Source: Chaunax sp. Z400 (lineage: Eukaryota; Chordata; Actinopteri; Lophiiformes; Chaunacidae). Taken from it: a stretch of 64,000 nucleotides of DNA. Of this stretch, positions 20,601 through 35,070 are shown one piece after another. Numbering within the stretch: the first letter of the stretch is position 1; the number at the start of each line of letters is the position of its first letter. The stretch is from the NCBI GenBank assembly GCA_037577475.1, contig CM075189.1, forward strand, positions 35,718,474-35,782,473, given 5' to 3'. A model generated the notes under the pieces. The model saw only the letters and a program-made list of their open reading frames with translations, was not told the DNA's origin and did no database searches. The translations under genes and the position numbers were made by a program.

Positions 20601-23458
20601 TATTTCTACACATACTACTACTATACATACTATTCATACTATACATATAAATTCTATACATACTATGTATACCATGCATACCATACATACTATTCATACT
20701 ATACATGCCATACATACTATTTATACTATACATACTATTCATACTATACATACTGTTCATTCTACACATACTACTACTATTCATACTATACATACTATTC
20801 ATACTATTCATACTGTACATACTATTTATACTATACATACTATACATACTATACATACTATTCATACTATTCATACTGTACATACTATACATACTATTCA
20901 TACTGTACATACTATACATACTATTCATACTGTACATACTATACATACTATACATACTATTCATACTATACATACTATTCATACTGTACATACTATATAT
21001 ACTATTCATACTATACATACTATTCATACTATACATACTATTCATACTATACATACTATTATTTCTACACATACTACTACTATACATACTATTCATACTA
21101 TACATATAAATTCTATACATACTATATATACCATGCATACCATACATACTATTCATACTATACATGCCATACATACTATTTATACTATACATACTATTCA
21201 TACTATACATACTATTCATACTATACATACTATTCATAATATACATACTATTTTTACTATACATACTATACATATAAATTCTATACATACTATGCATACT
21301 ATGCATACCATACATACTATTCATACTATACATACTATTCATACTATACATACTGTACATACTATTCATACTATACATACTGTACATACTATTTATACTA
21401 TACATACTATACATACTATTTATACTATACATACTATTTATACTATACATACTATTCATACTGTACATACTATTCATACTATTCATAATGTACATACTAT
21501 ACATACTATTCATACTGTACATACTATACATACTGTACATACTATTCATACTGTACATACTATACATAGTATTCATACTGTACATACTATTCCTACTATA
21601 CATACTATACATACTATGCATACTATTCATACTGTACATACTATACATACTATTCATACTATACATACTATTCCTACTATACATACTATTCATACTATTA
21701 TTTCTACACATACTACTACTATACATACTATTCATACTATACATGCCATACATACTATTTATACTATACATACTATTCATACTATACATACTGTTCATTC
21801 TACACATACTACTACTATTCATACTATACATACTATTCATACTATTCATACTGTACATACTATTTATACTATACATACTATACATACTATACATACTATA
21901 CATACTATTCATACTATTCATACTGTACATACTATACATACTATTCATACTATTCATACTGTACATACTATACATACTATTCATACCGTACATACTATAC
22001 ATACTATACATACTATTCATACTATACATACTATTCATACTAAACATACTATTCATACTGTACATACTATTCATACTATTCATACTATTCATACTATACA
22101 TACTATACATACTATTCATACTATCAATACTGTACATACTATTCATACTATTCATACTGTACATACTATACATACTATTCATACTGTACATACTATTCCT
22201 ACTATACATACTATTCATACTAAACATACTGTTTATTCTATACATACTATTCATACTGTACATACTATACATACTATTCATACTATTCATACTATACATA
22301 CTATTCATACTGTACATACTATACATACTATTCATACTATACATACTATTCATACTAAACATACTGTTTATACTATACATACTATACATACTCTACATAC
22401 TATACATACTATTTATACTATACATACTATTCATACTGTACATACTATACATACTATACATACTATTCATACTTTACATACATATACATAATATTTTTTA
22501 CTAAACATACTATTTATACTATACATACTATTCATTCTATACATACTATTCATACTATACATACTATACATACTATTATTTCCACACATACTACTACTAT
22601 ACATACTATTCATACTATACATACTATTTTTTACTTTACATACTATACATACTATTCATACTATACATATAAATTCTATACATACTATGCATACCATGCA
22701 TACCATATATACTATTCATACTATACATGCCATACATACCATTTATACTATACATACTATTCATACTGTACATACTATACATACTATTCATACTGTACAT
22801 ACTAATCATACTGTACATACTATTCATACTATAAAATACTATTCATACTGTACATACTATTCATACTATACATACTATTCATACTATACATACTATTCAT
22901 TCTATACATACTACTACTATTCATACTATACATACTATTCATACTATACATATTATACATACTATTCATTCTACACATACTATTCATACTATACATACTA
23001 TTTTTACTATACATACAATACATATAAATTCTATACATACTATGCATACCATGCATACCATACATACTATTCATACTATACATACTATACATACTATTCA
23101 TTCTACACATACTACTACTATACATACTATTCATACTATACATACTATACATACTATTCATACTATACATACTATTCATACTATACATATGAATTCTATA
23201 CATACTATGCATACCATGCATACCATACATACTATTCATACTATACATGCCATACATACTATTCATACTATACATACTTTACATAATGTACATACAATAC
23301 ATACCATACATGCTGTACATACTATTCATACTGTACATACTATACATACTATTCATACTATACATGCTGTTCATTCTATACATACTATTCATACTATTCA
23401 TACTATACATACTATACATACTACACATACTACTACTATACATACTATTCATAGTATA
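17689..23458. repeat. Higher-order satellite block, copy 2 of the 8.4-kb duplication
   Basis: Matches 9278-15047 at an offset of 8411 bp with few substitutions and single-unit indels. The preceding piece at 17268-17680 instead matches 14225-14640 (offset about 3043), which carries the same out-of-register unit (ACTATAAAATACT). The duplication therefore has nested sub-blocks. Beyond about 23460 the two copies diverge in length because the second gained further internal duplications. Confidence 0.85.
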
Positions 23459-25104
23459 CATACTATTTTAACTATACATACTATACATACTATTCATACT
23501 GTACATACTATTCATACTATACATACTATACATACTATTCATACTGTACATACTATTCCTACTATACATACTATACGTACTATGCATACTATTCATACTG
23601 TACATACTATACATACTATTCATACTATACATACTATTCCTACTATACATACTATTCATACTACACATACTAGTCATACTGTACATACTATACATACTAT
23701 TCAAACTGTACATACTATACATACTATTCATACTATACATACTGTACATACTATTCATACTATACATACTGTACATACTATTTATACTATACATACTATA
23801 CATACTATTTATACTATACATACTATTTATACTATACATACTATTCATACTGTACATACTATTCATACTATTCATAATGTACATACTATACAGACTATTC
23901 ATACTGTACATACTATACATACTACTCATACTATTCATACTGTACATACTATTCATACTATTCATAATGTACATACTATACATACTATTCATACTGTACA
24001 TACTATACATACTACTCATACTATACATACTATTCGTACTATACATACTATACATACTATTCGTACTATACATACTATACATACTATTCATACTGTACAT
24101 ACTGTACATACTATTCATACTATTCATACTGTACATACTATACATACTATTCATACTGTACATACTATACATACTATTCATACTGTACATACTATTCATA
24201 CTGTACATACTATACATACTATTCATGCTATACATACTATTCATACTGTACATACTATACATACTATTCATACTGTACATACTATTCATACTATTCATAC
24301 TATACATACTGTACATACTATACATACTATTTATACTATACATACTATTCATACTGTACATACTATACATACTACTCATAATATACATAATATTCGTACT
24401 ATACATACCATTCATACTATACATACTATTCATACTGTACATACTATACATACTATTCATACTGTACATACTATTCATACTGTACATACTATACATACTA
24501 TTCATACTGTACATACTATTCATACTGTACATACTATACATACTATTCATACTATTCATACTATACATAGTATACATACTACACATACTACTACTATACA
24601 TACTATTCATAGTATACATACTATTTTTACTATACATACTATACATACTATTCATACTGTACATACTATTCATACTCTACATACTATACATACTATTCAT
24701 ACTATACATACTGTTCATTCTATACATACTATTCATACTATACATACTACACATACTACTACTATACATACTATTCATACTATACATACTATTTTTACTT
24801 TACATACTATACATACTATTCATACTGTACATACTATTCATACTATACATACTATACATACTATTCATACTGTACATACTATTCCTACTATACATACTAT
24901 ACGTACTATGCATACTATTCATACTGTACATACTATACATACTATTCATACTCTACATACTATTCCTACTATACATACTATTCATACTACACATACTAGT
25001 CATACTGTACATACTATACATACTATTCATTCTACACATACTACTACTATACATACTATTCATACTATACATACTATACATACTATTCATACTATACATA
25101 CTAT
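23176..25104. repeat. 1.93/2.07-kb tandem sub-duplication in the 9-bp satellite, copy 1
   Basis: Landmarks at 23247 and 23279 recur 1929 bp downstream (25176, 25208). Landmarks at 23877, 24673 and 24953 recur 2070 bp downstream (25947, 26743, 27023). The extra 141 bp lies around 25460-25600 of the second copy. Its length is not a multiple of 9, so at least part of the change is not whole-unit gain. Confidence 0.75.
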
Positions 25105-27174
25105 TCATACTATACATATGAATTCTATACATACTATGCATACCATGCATACCATACATACTATTCATACTATACATGCCATACATACTATTCATACTAT
25201 ACATACTTTACATAATGTACATACAATACATACCATACATGCTGTACATACTATTCATACTGTACATACTATACATACTATTCATACTATACATGCTGTT
25301 CATTCTATACATACTATTCATACTATTCATACTATACATACTATACATACTACACATACTACTACTATACATACTATTCATAGTATACATACTATTTTAA
25401 CTATACATACTATACATACTATTCATACTGTACATACTATTCATACTATACATACTATACATACTATTCATACTATACATACTGTTCATTCTATACATAC
25501 TATTCATACTATACATACTACACATACTACTACTATACATACTATTCATACTATACATACTATTCATACTGTACATACTATTCATACTATACATACTATA
25601 CATACTATTCATACTGTACATACTATTCCTACTATACATACTATACGTACTATGCATACTATTCATACTGTACATACTATACATACTATTCATACTATAC
25701 ATACTATTCCTACTATACATACTATTCATACTACACATACTAGTCATACTGTACATACTATACATACTATTCAAACTGTACATACTATACATACTATTCA
25801 TACTATACATACTGTACATACTATTCATACTATACATACTGTACATACTATTTATACTATACATACTATACATACTATTTATACTATACATACTATTTAT
25901 ACTATACATACTATTCATACTGTACATACTATTCATACTATTCATAATGTACATACTATACATACTATTCATACTGTACATACTATACATACTACTCATA
26001 CTATTCATACTGTACATACTATTCATACTATTCATAATGTACATACTATACATACTATTCATACTGTACATACTATACATACTACTCATACTATACATAC
26101 TATTCGTACTATACATACTATACATACTATTCGTACTATACATACTATACATACTATTCATACTGTACATACTGTACATACTATTCATACTATTCATACT
26201 GTACATACTATACATACTATTCATACTGTACATACTATACATACTATTCATACTGTACATACTATTCATACTGTACATACTATACATACTATTCATGCTA
26301 TACATACTATTCATACTGTACATACTATACATACTATTCATACTGTACATACTATTCATACTATTCATACTATACATACTGTACATACTATACATACTAT
26401 TTATACTATACATACTATTCATACTGTACATACTATACATACTACTCATAATATACATACTATTCGTACTATACATACTATTCATACTATACATACTATT
26501 CATACTGTACATACTATACATACTATTCATACTGTACATACTATTCATACTGTACATACTATACATACTATTCATACTGTACATACTATTCATACTGTAC
26601 ATACTATACATACTATTCATACTATTCATACTATACATAGTATACATACTACACATACTACTACTATACATACTATTCATAGTATACATACTATTTTTAC
26701 TATACATACTATACATACTATTCATACTGTACATACTATTCATACTCTACATACTATACATACTATTCATACTATACATACTGTTCATTCTATACATACT
26801 ATTCATACTATACATACTACACATACTACTACTATACATACTATTCATACTATACATACTATTTTTACTTTACATACTATACATACTATTCATACTGTAC
26901 ATACTATTCATACTATACATACTATACATACTATTCATACTGTACATACTATTCCTACTATACATACTATACGTACTATGCATACTATTCATACTGTACA
27001 TACTATACATACTATTCATACTCTACATACTATTCCTACTATACATACTATTCATACTACACATACTAGTCATACTGTACATACTATACATACTATTCAA
27101 ACTGTACATACTATACATACTATTCATACTATACATACTGTACATACTATTCATACTATACATACTGTACATAC
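25105..27174. repeat. 1.93/2.07-kb sub-duplication, copy 2, followed by a partial third copy
   Basis: Second copy of the block starting at 23176. A partial third copy of its middle part follows, with the TAATGTACATAC landmark at 25944 recurring at about 27270. The rightmost end of the array therefore carries the youngest-looking duplications. Confidence 0.7.
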
Positions 27175-28230
27175 TATTTATACTATACATACTATACATA
27201 CTATTTATACTATACATACTATTTATACTATACATACTATTCATACTGTACATACTATTCATACTATTCATAATGTACATACTATACATACTATTCATAC
27301 TGTACATACTATACATACTACTCATACTATTCATACTGTACATACTATTCATACTATTCATAATGTACATACTATACATACTATTCATACTGTACATACT
27401 ATACATACTACTCATACTATACATACTATTCGTACTATACATACTATACATACTATTCATACTGTACATACTGTACATACTATTCATACTATTCATACTG
27501 TACATACTATACATACTATTCATACTGTACATACTATACATACTATTCATACTGTACATACTATACATACTATTCATACTGTACATACTATTCATACTGT
27601 ACATACTATACATACTATTCATGCTATACATACTATTCATACTGTACATACTATACATACTATTCATACTGTACATACTATTCATACTATACATACTGTA
27701 CATACTATACATACTATACATACTATTTATACTATACATACTATTCATACTGTACATACTATACATACTACTCATAATATACATACTATTCGTACTATAC
27801 ATACTGTTCATACTATACATACTATTCATACTGTACATACTATACATACTATTCATACTGTACATACTATTCATACTGTACATACTATACATACTATTCA
27901 TACTGTACATACTATACATACTGTACATACTATGCATACTATTCATACTATTCATACTATACATACTATTCATACTGTACATACTGTACATACTATTCAT
28001 ACTGTACATACTATTCATACTATTCATACTATACATACTATTCATACTGTACATACTATACATACTATTCATACTATACATACTATTCATACTAAACATA
28101 CTGTATATACTACACATACTATTCATAATGTAGATACTATACATATTATTCATACTGTAGATACTATACATATTATTCATACTGTACATACTATACATAC
28201 TATACATACTGTACATACTATACATACTAT

Positions 28231-30142
28231 TGTAGGGTTAAAAGGGGTTAACGATAATAATTATGATCAAAATGATCATATATTAATTATCGTATTATAA
28301 AGCTATTAATTAATCAGGTAGGGTTATGAAAGAATACCTCGAGGAGCACCACCTTCCTAAAGCTATATTCCTAAGGTCGGAAGGATTCCTTAAGAAAGCT
28401 GTAAATATAACCCAGATTAATTAATTACTAAATAATAGCGTTCAATCAGTCTCAAATGAAGGAAGTCGAGTCCTCTATCGCAAGAACTAATGATTCCGGT
28501 CATCAACACAGAAACTTGGTCTAAAAGAATCTACTTTATTATCAAAGATAATCTAACACAGCACACAGAACAAACTAAAACTAAATTCAACATAGGATGA
28601 TAACAGAAAGATAGTCAAAATGAGATCGGAGTGAAAGAGAGAAAATAAGACATAACTATAACAAGGCGAGATGATAGCGTGGTGATGTGAACCAAACTAA
28701 AGGGGGTCTAAGGGAAGCTTGAAGGGAAACTAAATTAGATGAATTGTGGATCGTAATGCCAGATCAGCTATGACGCTTTCCAAGACACAGAGATGTTCGG
28801 GTTAGCTTACTTCTCAGCCGGTCTCCGGGGTAGGGACGAAAGCACGCTTTGGCGAGTTATCAGGAGGGGTCACCGACCGGATACTCGCGGAGGATGCTGT
28901 TCGAAGTCCACCGGATCCTGGTCCCGAATCTCAGATGTTGGAGGGTCGCGTCGTCGCTGGCTGGCGGCTTTGTGAACTTCGGACCTGGCGGTCGTGTTCA
29001 GCTTGACCGTGCTTGACGGCGGTGGAGCGAGTTAAGCGGTAATGCAGCTCAAAGAAGGGCTTAGTGAATTACTCAGGCGTGAGTGATCCACAGGTGAGCT
29101 TCAAATAAATTAGTTGAAGTGAAGAACTTCAACCATTAGCAGAAATCGTGGGAGAGGAATGCTATCTAACTGTATGAGCTAAGTCTTAAAGAAAAGGGAA
29201 AAGAAGTCTCTTCTGCTGCGGCAGGAGGGCACGGGCTTATCCACGGAGTCACGGGGATCTCCGCGTTCAGGAGTCAGAGTTCATGTCAGGTGGAGGTAGG
29301 AGCAAGCGGAGCAAGAGAGCGAGCGGCTTCGCGCCGTGGCTTTTAAATCCTCACAGCTGCCGGAAGTAAGGGCGTGTTCTATTTTACTGTAAGATATGCG
29401 GTCACATCACCAGCTGGCATAGAAACAATAGGCGAGACATCTGAGTCTCTCCACTGGAAGGAGGCATCAAAGCACACATGCAATAAACATGAACTCAGAG
29501 GGACACAGGAAGAAAATCATCACTATGTGCTCATCAAATTCAAAACACAAAACATATTACAAAAGGAGTAAAACACACAACAATAAAGCGGACATCAGAA
29601 ATGATCCATTAGAACATGTTGCAGAGTTCAGCTTCCCAGAAATCATGCTTACACAGTCATGAACACATTTCTTCTCTTGCTTCCGTGATGAGAGGAAGAG
29701 GAGAAGAGGCAGGAGGTATGGTGAACCTTTTGGCATAGAAGGTTGGTTGGATTGTCAGATTTTTATTGATTCATTGATTCCCAGTTTCTGAACCCATGCA
29801 GGGTTTTGGATCCTGTGGTTTGGAACAGAAAGCAGTCTCATGGTCTCCTGAGTTGCAGGCTGATACCCTGGTGTGTCTCTGGTACTCAGCAAGGGGTCAG
29901 GAGGGGTGAAACCAGGTCCTCTTTGATATGTTAAGGGAAGGCAAATGTTGTGTGGGTACAGACCCTAAGGTGTGATTACGGGTGTTATCTTTAGGTGAAT
30001 TGTGGGGTTGTAACTCCACAATGGCGAGCAGATTGTTGTTCCAAGGGAATGACCATGTTTGATCATTCAAGCAAGGCGAAACCAGGGCTGAAGTCGCAGG
30101 GCATGGTGAGGTGGGGGTCGACTGACCTACCCTCACCCTACA
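28231..30142 (-). mobile_element. Solo-LTR-like element, copy 1 (1912 bp, duplication CTAT)
   Basis: Begins TGTAGGGTTAAAAGGGG and ends CTACCCTCACCCTACA, giving an 8-bp terminal inverted match (TGTAGGGT/ACCCTACA). It is flanked by perfect 4-bp repeats CTAT (28227-28230 and 30143-30146). Two further full-length copies lie in this window. TG...CA ends, short duplications, an AATAAA signal on the minus strand (28535-28540) and a TTTAAA box on the same strand near 29342-29347 favour a solo LTR of a Gypsy or endogenous-retrovirus type. A non-autonomous DNA transposon with TGT...ACA ends and 4-bp duplications (Ginger-like) is the alternative. No coding region is recognised. The short open frames inside (for example 28793-28975) have no domain. 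Confidence 0.75.
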
Positions 30143-33100
30143 CTATAAAAGTTTATACTAAAGGTTTAACTAAAGGTTTGTACTAAAGGTTTATACTAAA
30201 GGTTTATACTAAAGGTTTATACTAAAGGTTTGTACTAAAGGTTTAACTAAAGGTTTAACTAAAGGTTTATACTAAAGGTTTATACTAAAGGTTTAACTAA
30301 AGGTTTAACTAAAGGTTTATACTAAAGGTTTATACTAAAGGTTTATACTAAAGGTTTATACTAAAGGTTTATACTAAAGGTTTAACTAAAGGTTTATACT
30401 AAAGTTTTAACTAAAGGTTTATACTAAAGGTTTAACTGAAGGTTTATACTAAAGGTTTCTACTAAAGGTTTAACTAAAGGTTTAACTAAAGGTTTATACT
30501 AAAGGTTTATACTAAAGGTTTATACTAAAGGTTTAACTAAAGGTTTATACTAAAGGTTTATAATAACGGTTTATACTAAAGGTTTATAATAAAGGTTTAT
30601 ACTAAAGGTTTATACTAAAGGTTTATAATAAAGGTTTATAATAAAGGTTTATAATAAAGGTTTATACTAAAGGTTTATACTAAAGGTTTATAATAAAGGT
30701 TTATACTAAAGGTTTATACTAAAGGTTTATACTAAAGGTTTATAATAAAGGTTTATACTAAAGGTTTGTACTAAAGGTTTATAATAAAGGTTTATACTAA
30801 AGGTTTATACTAAAGGTTTGACTAAAGGTTTATACTAAAGGTTTATACTAAAGGTTTATACTAAAGGTTTAACTAAAGGTTTATACTAAAGGTTCAACTA
30901 AAGGTTTATACTAAAGGTTTATACTAAAGGTTTATTACTAAAGGTTTATTACTAAAGGTTTATAGTAAAGGTTTAACTAAAGGTTTAACTAAAGGTTTAA
31001 CTAAAGGTTTGACTAAAGGTTTATACTAAATGTTTATACTAAAGGTTTATACTAAAGGTTCAACTAAAGGTTTATACTAAAGGTTTATACTAAAGGTTTA
31101 TACTAAAGGTTTATACTAAAGGTTTAACTAAAGGTTTATACTAAAGGTTTAACTAAAGGTTTATACTAAAGGTTTAACTAAAGGTTTAACTAAAGGTTTA
31201 ACTAAAGGTTTAACTAAAGGTTTATACTAAAGGTTTATACTAAAGGTTTATACTAAAGGTTTAACTAAAGGTTTATACTAAAGGTTTAACTAAAGGTTTA
31301 TACTAAAGGTTTATACTAAAGGTTTAACTAAAGGTTTAACTAAAGGTTTATACTAAAGGTTTATACTAAAGGTTTATACTAAAGGTTTAACTAAAGGTTT
31401 ATACTAAAGGTTTATAATAAAGGTTTATACTAAAGGTTTATACTAAAGGTTTATAATAAAGGTTTATAATAAAGGTTTATACTAAAGGTTTATAATAAAG
31501 GTTTATAATAAAGGTTTATACTAAAGGTTTATACTAAAGGTTTATAATAAAGGTTTGACTAAAAGTTTATACTAAAGGTTTAACTAAAGGTTTATACTAA
31601 AGGTTTAACTAAAGGTTTATAGTAAAGGTTTATACTAAAGGTTTATACTAAAGGTTTAACTAAAGGTTTATACTAAAGGTTTATACTAAAGGTTTATACT
31701 AAAGGTTTAACTAGAGGTTTATACTAAAGGTTTAACTAAAGGTTTAACTAAAGGTTTAACTAAAGGTTTATACTAAAGGTTTATACTAAAGGTTAAACAA
31801 AAGGTTTATACTAAAGGTTTCTACTAAAGGTTTAACTAAAGGTTTAACTAAAGGTTTATACTAAAAGTTTATACTAAAGGTTTATACTAAAGGTTTATAC
31901 TAAAGGTTTAACTAAAGGTTTAACTAAAAGTTTATACTAAAGGTTTATACTAAAGGTTTAACTAAAGGTTTATACTAAAGGTTTAACTGAAGGTTTATAC
32001 TAAAGGTTTCTACTAAAGGTTTAACTAAAGGTTTAACTAAAGGTTTATACTAAAGGTTTATACTAAAGGGTTATACTAAAGGTTTATACTAAAGGTTTAA
32101 CTAAAGGTTTGACTAAAAGTTTATACTAAAGGTTTATACTAAAGGTTTAACTAAAGGTTTATACTAAAGGTTTATACTAAAGGTTTAACTAGAGGTTTAT
32201 ACTAAAGGTTTAACTAAAGGTTTAACTAAAGGTTTATACTAAATGTTTAACTAAAGGTTTATACTAAAGGTTTCTACTAAAGGTTTAACTAAAGGTTTAA
32301 CTAAAGGTTTATACTAAAGGTTTATACTAAAGGTTTAACTAAAGGTTTAACTAAAATTTTTATACTAAAGGTTTATAATAAAGGTTTTTACTAAAGGTTT
32401 ATACTAAAGGTTTACACTAAAGGTTTGACTAAAGGTTTAACTAAAGGTTTATACTAAAGGTTTATACTAAAGGTTTAACTAAAGGTTTAACTAAAGGTTT
32501 ATACTAAAGGTTTATACTAAAGGTTTATACTAAAGGTTTAACTAAAGGTTTATAATAAAGGTTTATAATAAAGGTTTATACTAAAGGTTTATACTAAAGG
32601 TTTATACTAAAGGTTTATAATAAAGGTTTATAATAAAGGTTTATACTAAAGGTTTATAATAAAGGTTTATAATAAAGGTTTATACTAAAGGTTTATACTA
32701 AAGGTTTATAATAAAGGTTTATACTAAAGGTTTATACTAAAGGTTTGACTAAAGGTTTATACTAAAGGTTTATACTAAAGGTTTATACTAAAGGTTTATA
32801 CTAAAGGTTTATACTAAAGGTTTTACTAAAGGTTCAACTAAAGGTTTATACTAAAGGTTTATACTAAAGGTTTATACTAAAGGTTTATTACTAAAGGTTT
32901 ATTACTAAAGGTTTAACTAAAGGTTTAACTAAAGGTTTGACTAAAGGTTTATACTAAATGTTTATACTAAAGGTTTATACTAAAGGTTCAACTAAAGGTT
33001 TATACTAAAGGTTTATACTAAAGGTTTATACTAAAGGTTTATACTAAAGGTTTATACTAAAGGTTTAACTAAAGGTTTATACTAAAGGTTTAACTAAAGG

Positions 33101-34627
33101 TTTATACTAAAGGTTTAACTAAAGGTTTATACTAAAGGTTTATACTAAAGGTTTAACTAAAGGTTTAACTAAAGGTTTATACTAAAGGTTTATACTAAAG
33201 GTTCAACTAAAGGTTTATACTAAAGGTTTGACCAGAGGTTTATACTAAAGGTTTAACTAAAGGTTTATTACTAAAGGTTTATACTAAAGGTTTATACTAA
33301 AGGTTTAACTAAAGGTTTATACTAAAGGTTTAACTAAAGGTTTAACTAAAGGTTTATACTAAAGGTTTAACTAAAGGTTTATACTAAAGGTTTAACTAAA
33401 GGTTTATACTAAAGGTTTATACTAAAGGTTTTACTAAAGGTTTAACAAAAGGTTTATAGTAAAGGTTTATACTAAAGGTTTAACTAAAGGTTTATACTAA
33501 AGGTTTATACTAAAGGTTTATACTAAAGGTTTAACTAAAGGTTTATACTAAAGGTTTAACTAAAGGTTTAACTAAAATTTTTATACTAAAGGTTTATACT
33601 AAAGGTTTGACTAAAAGTTTATACTAAAGGTTTAACTAAAGGTTTATACTAAAGGTTTAACTAAAGGTTTATAGTAAAGGTTTATACTAAAGGTTTATAC
33701 TAAAGGTTTAACTAAAGGTTTATACTAAAGGTTTATACTAAAGGTTTATACTAGAGGTTTATACTAAAGGTTTATACTAAAGGTTTAACTAAAAGTTTAA
33801 CTAAAGGTTTATACTAAAGGTTTATACTAAAGGTTTATACTAAAGGTTTAACTAAAGGTTTATACAAAAGGTTTATACAAAAGGTTTATACTAAAGGTTT
33901 GACTAAAGGTTTAACTAAAGGTTTATACTAAAGGTTTAACTACAGGTTTATACTAAAGGTTTAACTCAAGGTTTATACTAAAGGTTTATACTAAAGGTTT
34001 ATACTAAAGGTTTATACTAAAGGTTTATACTAAAGGTTTAACTAAAGGTTTAACTAAAGGTTAATGGTTTATACTAAAGGTTTATACTAAAGGTTTAACT
34101 AGAGGTTTATACTAAAGGTTTATACTAAAGGTTTAACTAAAGGTTTATACTAAAGGTTTATACTAAAGGTTTATACTAAAGGTTTATACTAAAGGTTTAA
34201 CTAAAGGTTTATACTAAAGGTTTATACTAAAGGTTTATACTAAAGGTTTATACTAAAGGTTTATACTAAAGGTTTATACTAAAGGTTTAACTAAAGGTTT
34301 ATACTAAAGGTTTAACTAAAATTTTTATACTAAAGGTTTATACTAAAGGTTTGACTAAAAGTTTATACTAAAGGTTTAACTAAAGGTTTATACTAAAGGT
34401 TTAACTAAAGGTTTATAGTAAAGGTTTATACTAAAGGTTTATACTAAAGGTTTAACTAAAGGTTTAACTAAAGGTTTATACTAAAGGTTTATACTAAAGG
34501 TTTATACTAAAGGTTTAACTAGAGGTTTATACTAAAGGTTTAACTAGAGGTTTATACTAAAGGTTTAACTAAAGGTTTAACTAAAGGTTTAACTAAAGGT
34601 TTATACTAAAGGTTTATACTAAAGGTT
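30143..34627. repeat. 12/13-bp satellite array (TTTATACTAAAGG and TTAACTAAAGG variants)
   Basis: About 350 units of a 13-mer TTTATACTAAAGG, mixed with a 12-mer (TTTAACTAAAGG) and variants with TTATAATAAAGG, TTATTACTAAAGG and TTTGACTAAAGG. The 12/13 mixture destroys reading frames, so no long open frame exists. Larger duplications are visible: the GACTAAAAGT landmark followed by TATAGTAAAGG occurs at 31557, 33609 and 34353, and ACTAAATGTTTATAC at about 31025 and 32953. Confidence 0.95.
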
Positions 34628-34885
34628 TGTTGAGCCGCATTTTGTAATAACGGTGCATTTTGTAATAAACGTCCAAAATGTAATAACTTTTTCATTTCAT
34701 TTTGTAATAAAGCCGCATTTTGTAATAAACTGCCGCATTTTGTAATAAACTGCCCCAACGCATTTTGTAATAAATTTTGCCACATTATGTAATAAGTTAT
34801 TACATTTTGAGAAGATTATTACAAAATGCACTTGCAACTTTTTTATTTTCTAGGAAATGTAATAACATGGTGCATTATGTAATAA
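34628..34885 (+). repeat. Left terminal inverted repeat of the Ginger1-like transposon
   Basis: 258 bp, matching the reverse complement of 41706-41963 with only a handful of differences. It holds about eight copies of GCATTTTGTAATAA or close variants, most in one orientation and two to three inverted, which are likely transposase-binding sites (inference). The near identity of the two TIRs suggests a fairly recent insertion. Confidence 0.93.
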
Positions 34886-35070
34886 TACCTATTATTGTTG
34901 TTTGTTAAACAATGAATTTATACAAGAGTGACTTTTTGTTGTTTTTTATGCAATTTCCCTTAGAGCTATGTAGCCCAATAAATCTATGTATGACAGAACA
35001 CGTTTGGAATTATATAGGCCAATAACTTGTGGCCAAATTCAAAGCTCTACATGGTCTGTCACTCAGCCAG

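Larger units (their letters stand above)
1..28230. repeat. 9-bp satellite array (ATACTATAC / ATACTATTC / ATACTGTAC)
   Basis: The whole stretch reads as head-to-tail 9-bp units of the form ATACT(A/G)T(A/T)C, roughly 3,100 copies, running off the left edge of the window. Rarer variant units recur as landmarks: a block with ATAAATTC followed by ATGCATACCATGCATACC, a block with TATTATTTCTACACATACTACTAC, and CATACATATACATA followed by a T-run. Because 9 is a multiple of three, several frames stay open for hundreds of codons and yield His-Thr-Ile, Ile-Leu-Phe or Met-Tyr-Ser-Met-Asn-Ser polymers. These are consequences of the repeat, not genes. There is no start context, domain or composition change to suggest coding. 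The array ends abruptly at a mobile element. Confidence 0.97.

Noticed and set aside
23042..28300. 1,752-codon His-Thr-Ile open frame and similar long frames on both strands of the 9-bp array
   Set aside because: They follow directly from a stop-free 9-bp repeat, several frames are open at once, and indels shift the frame freely. No domain or gene signal.
28793..28975. Short frames inside the LTR-like copies (also 40831-41100 and 45071-45310)
   Set aside because: Conserved only because the element copies are similar; frame lengths differ between copies owing to indels, and no domain is seen.
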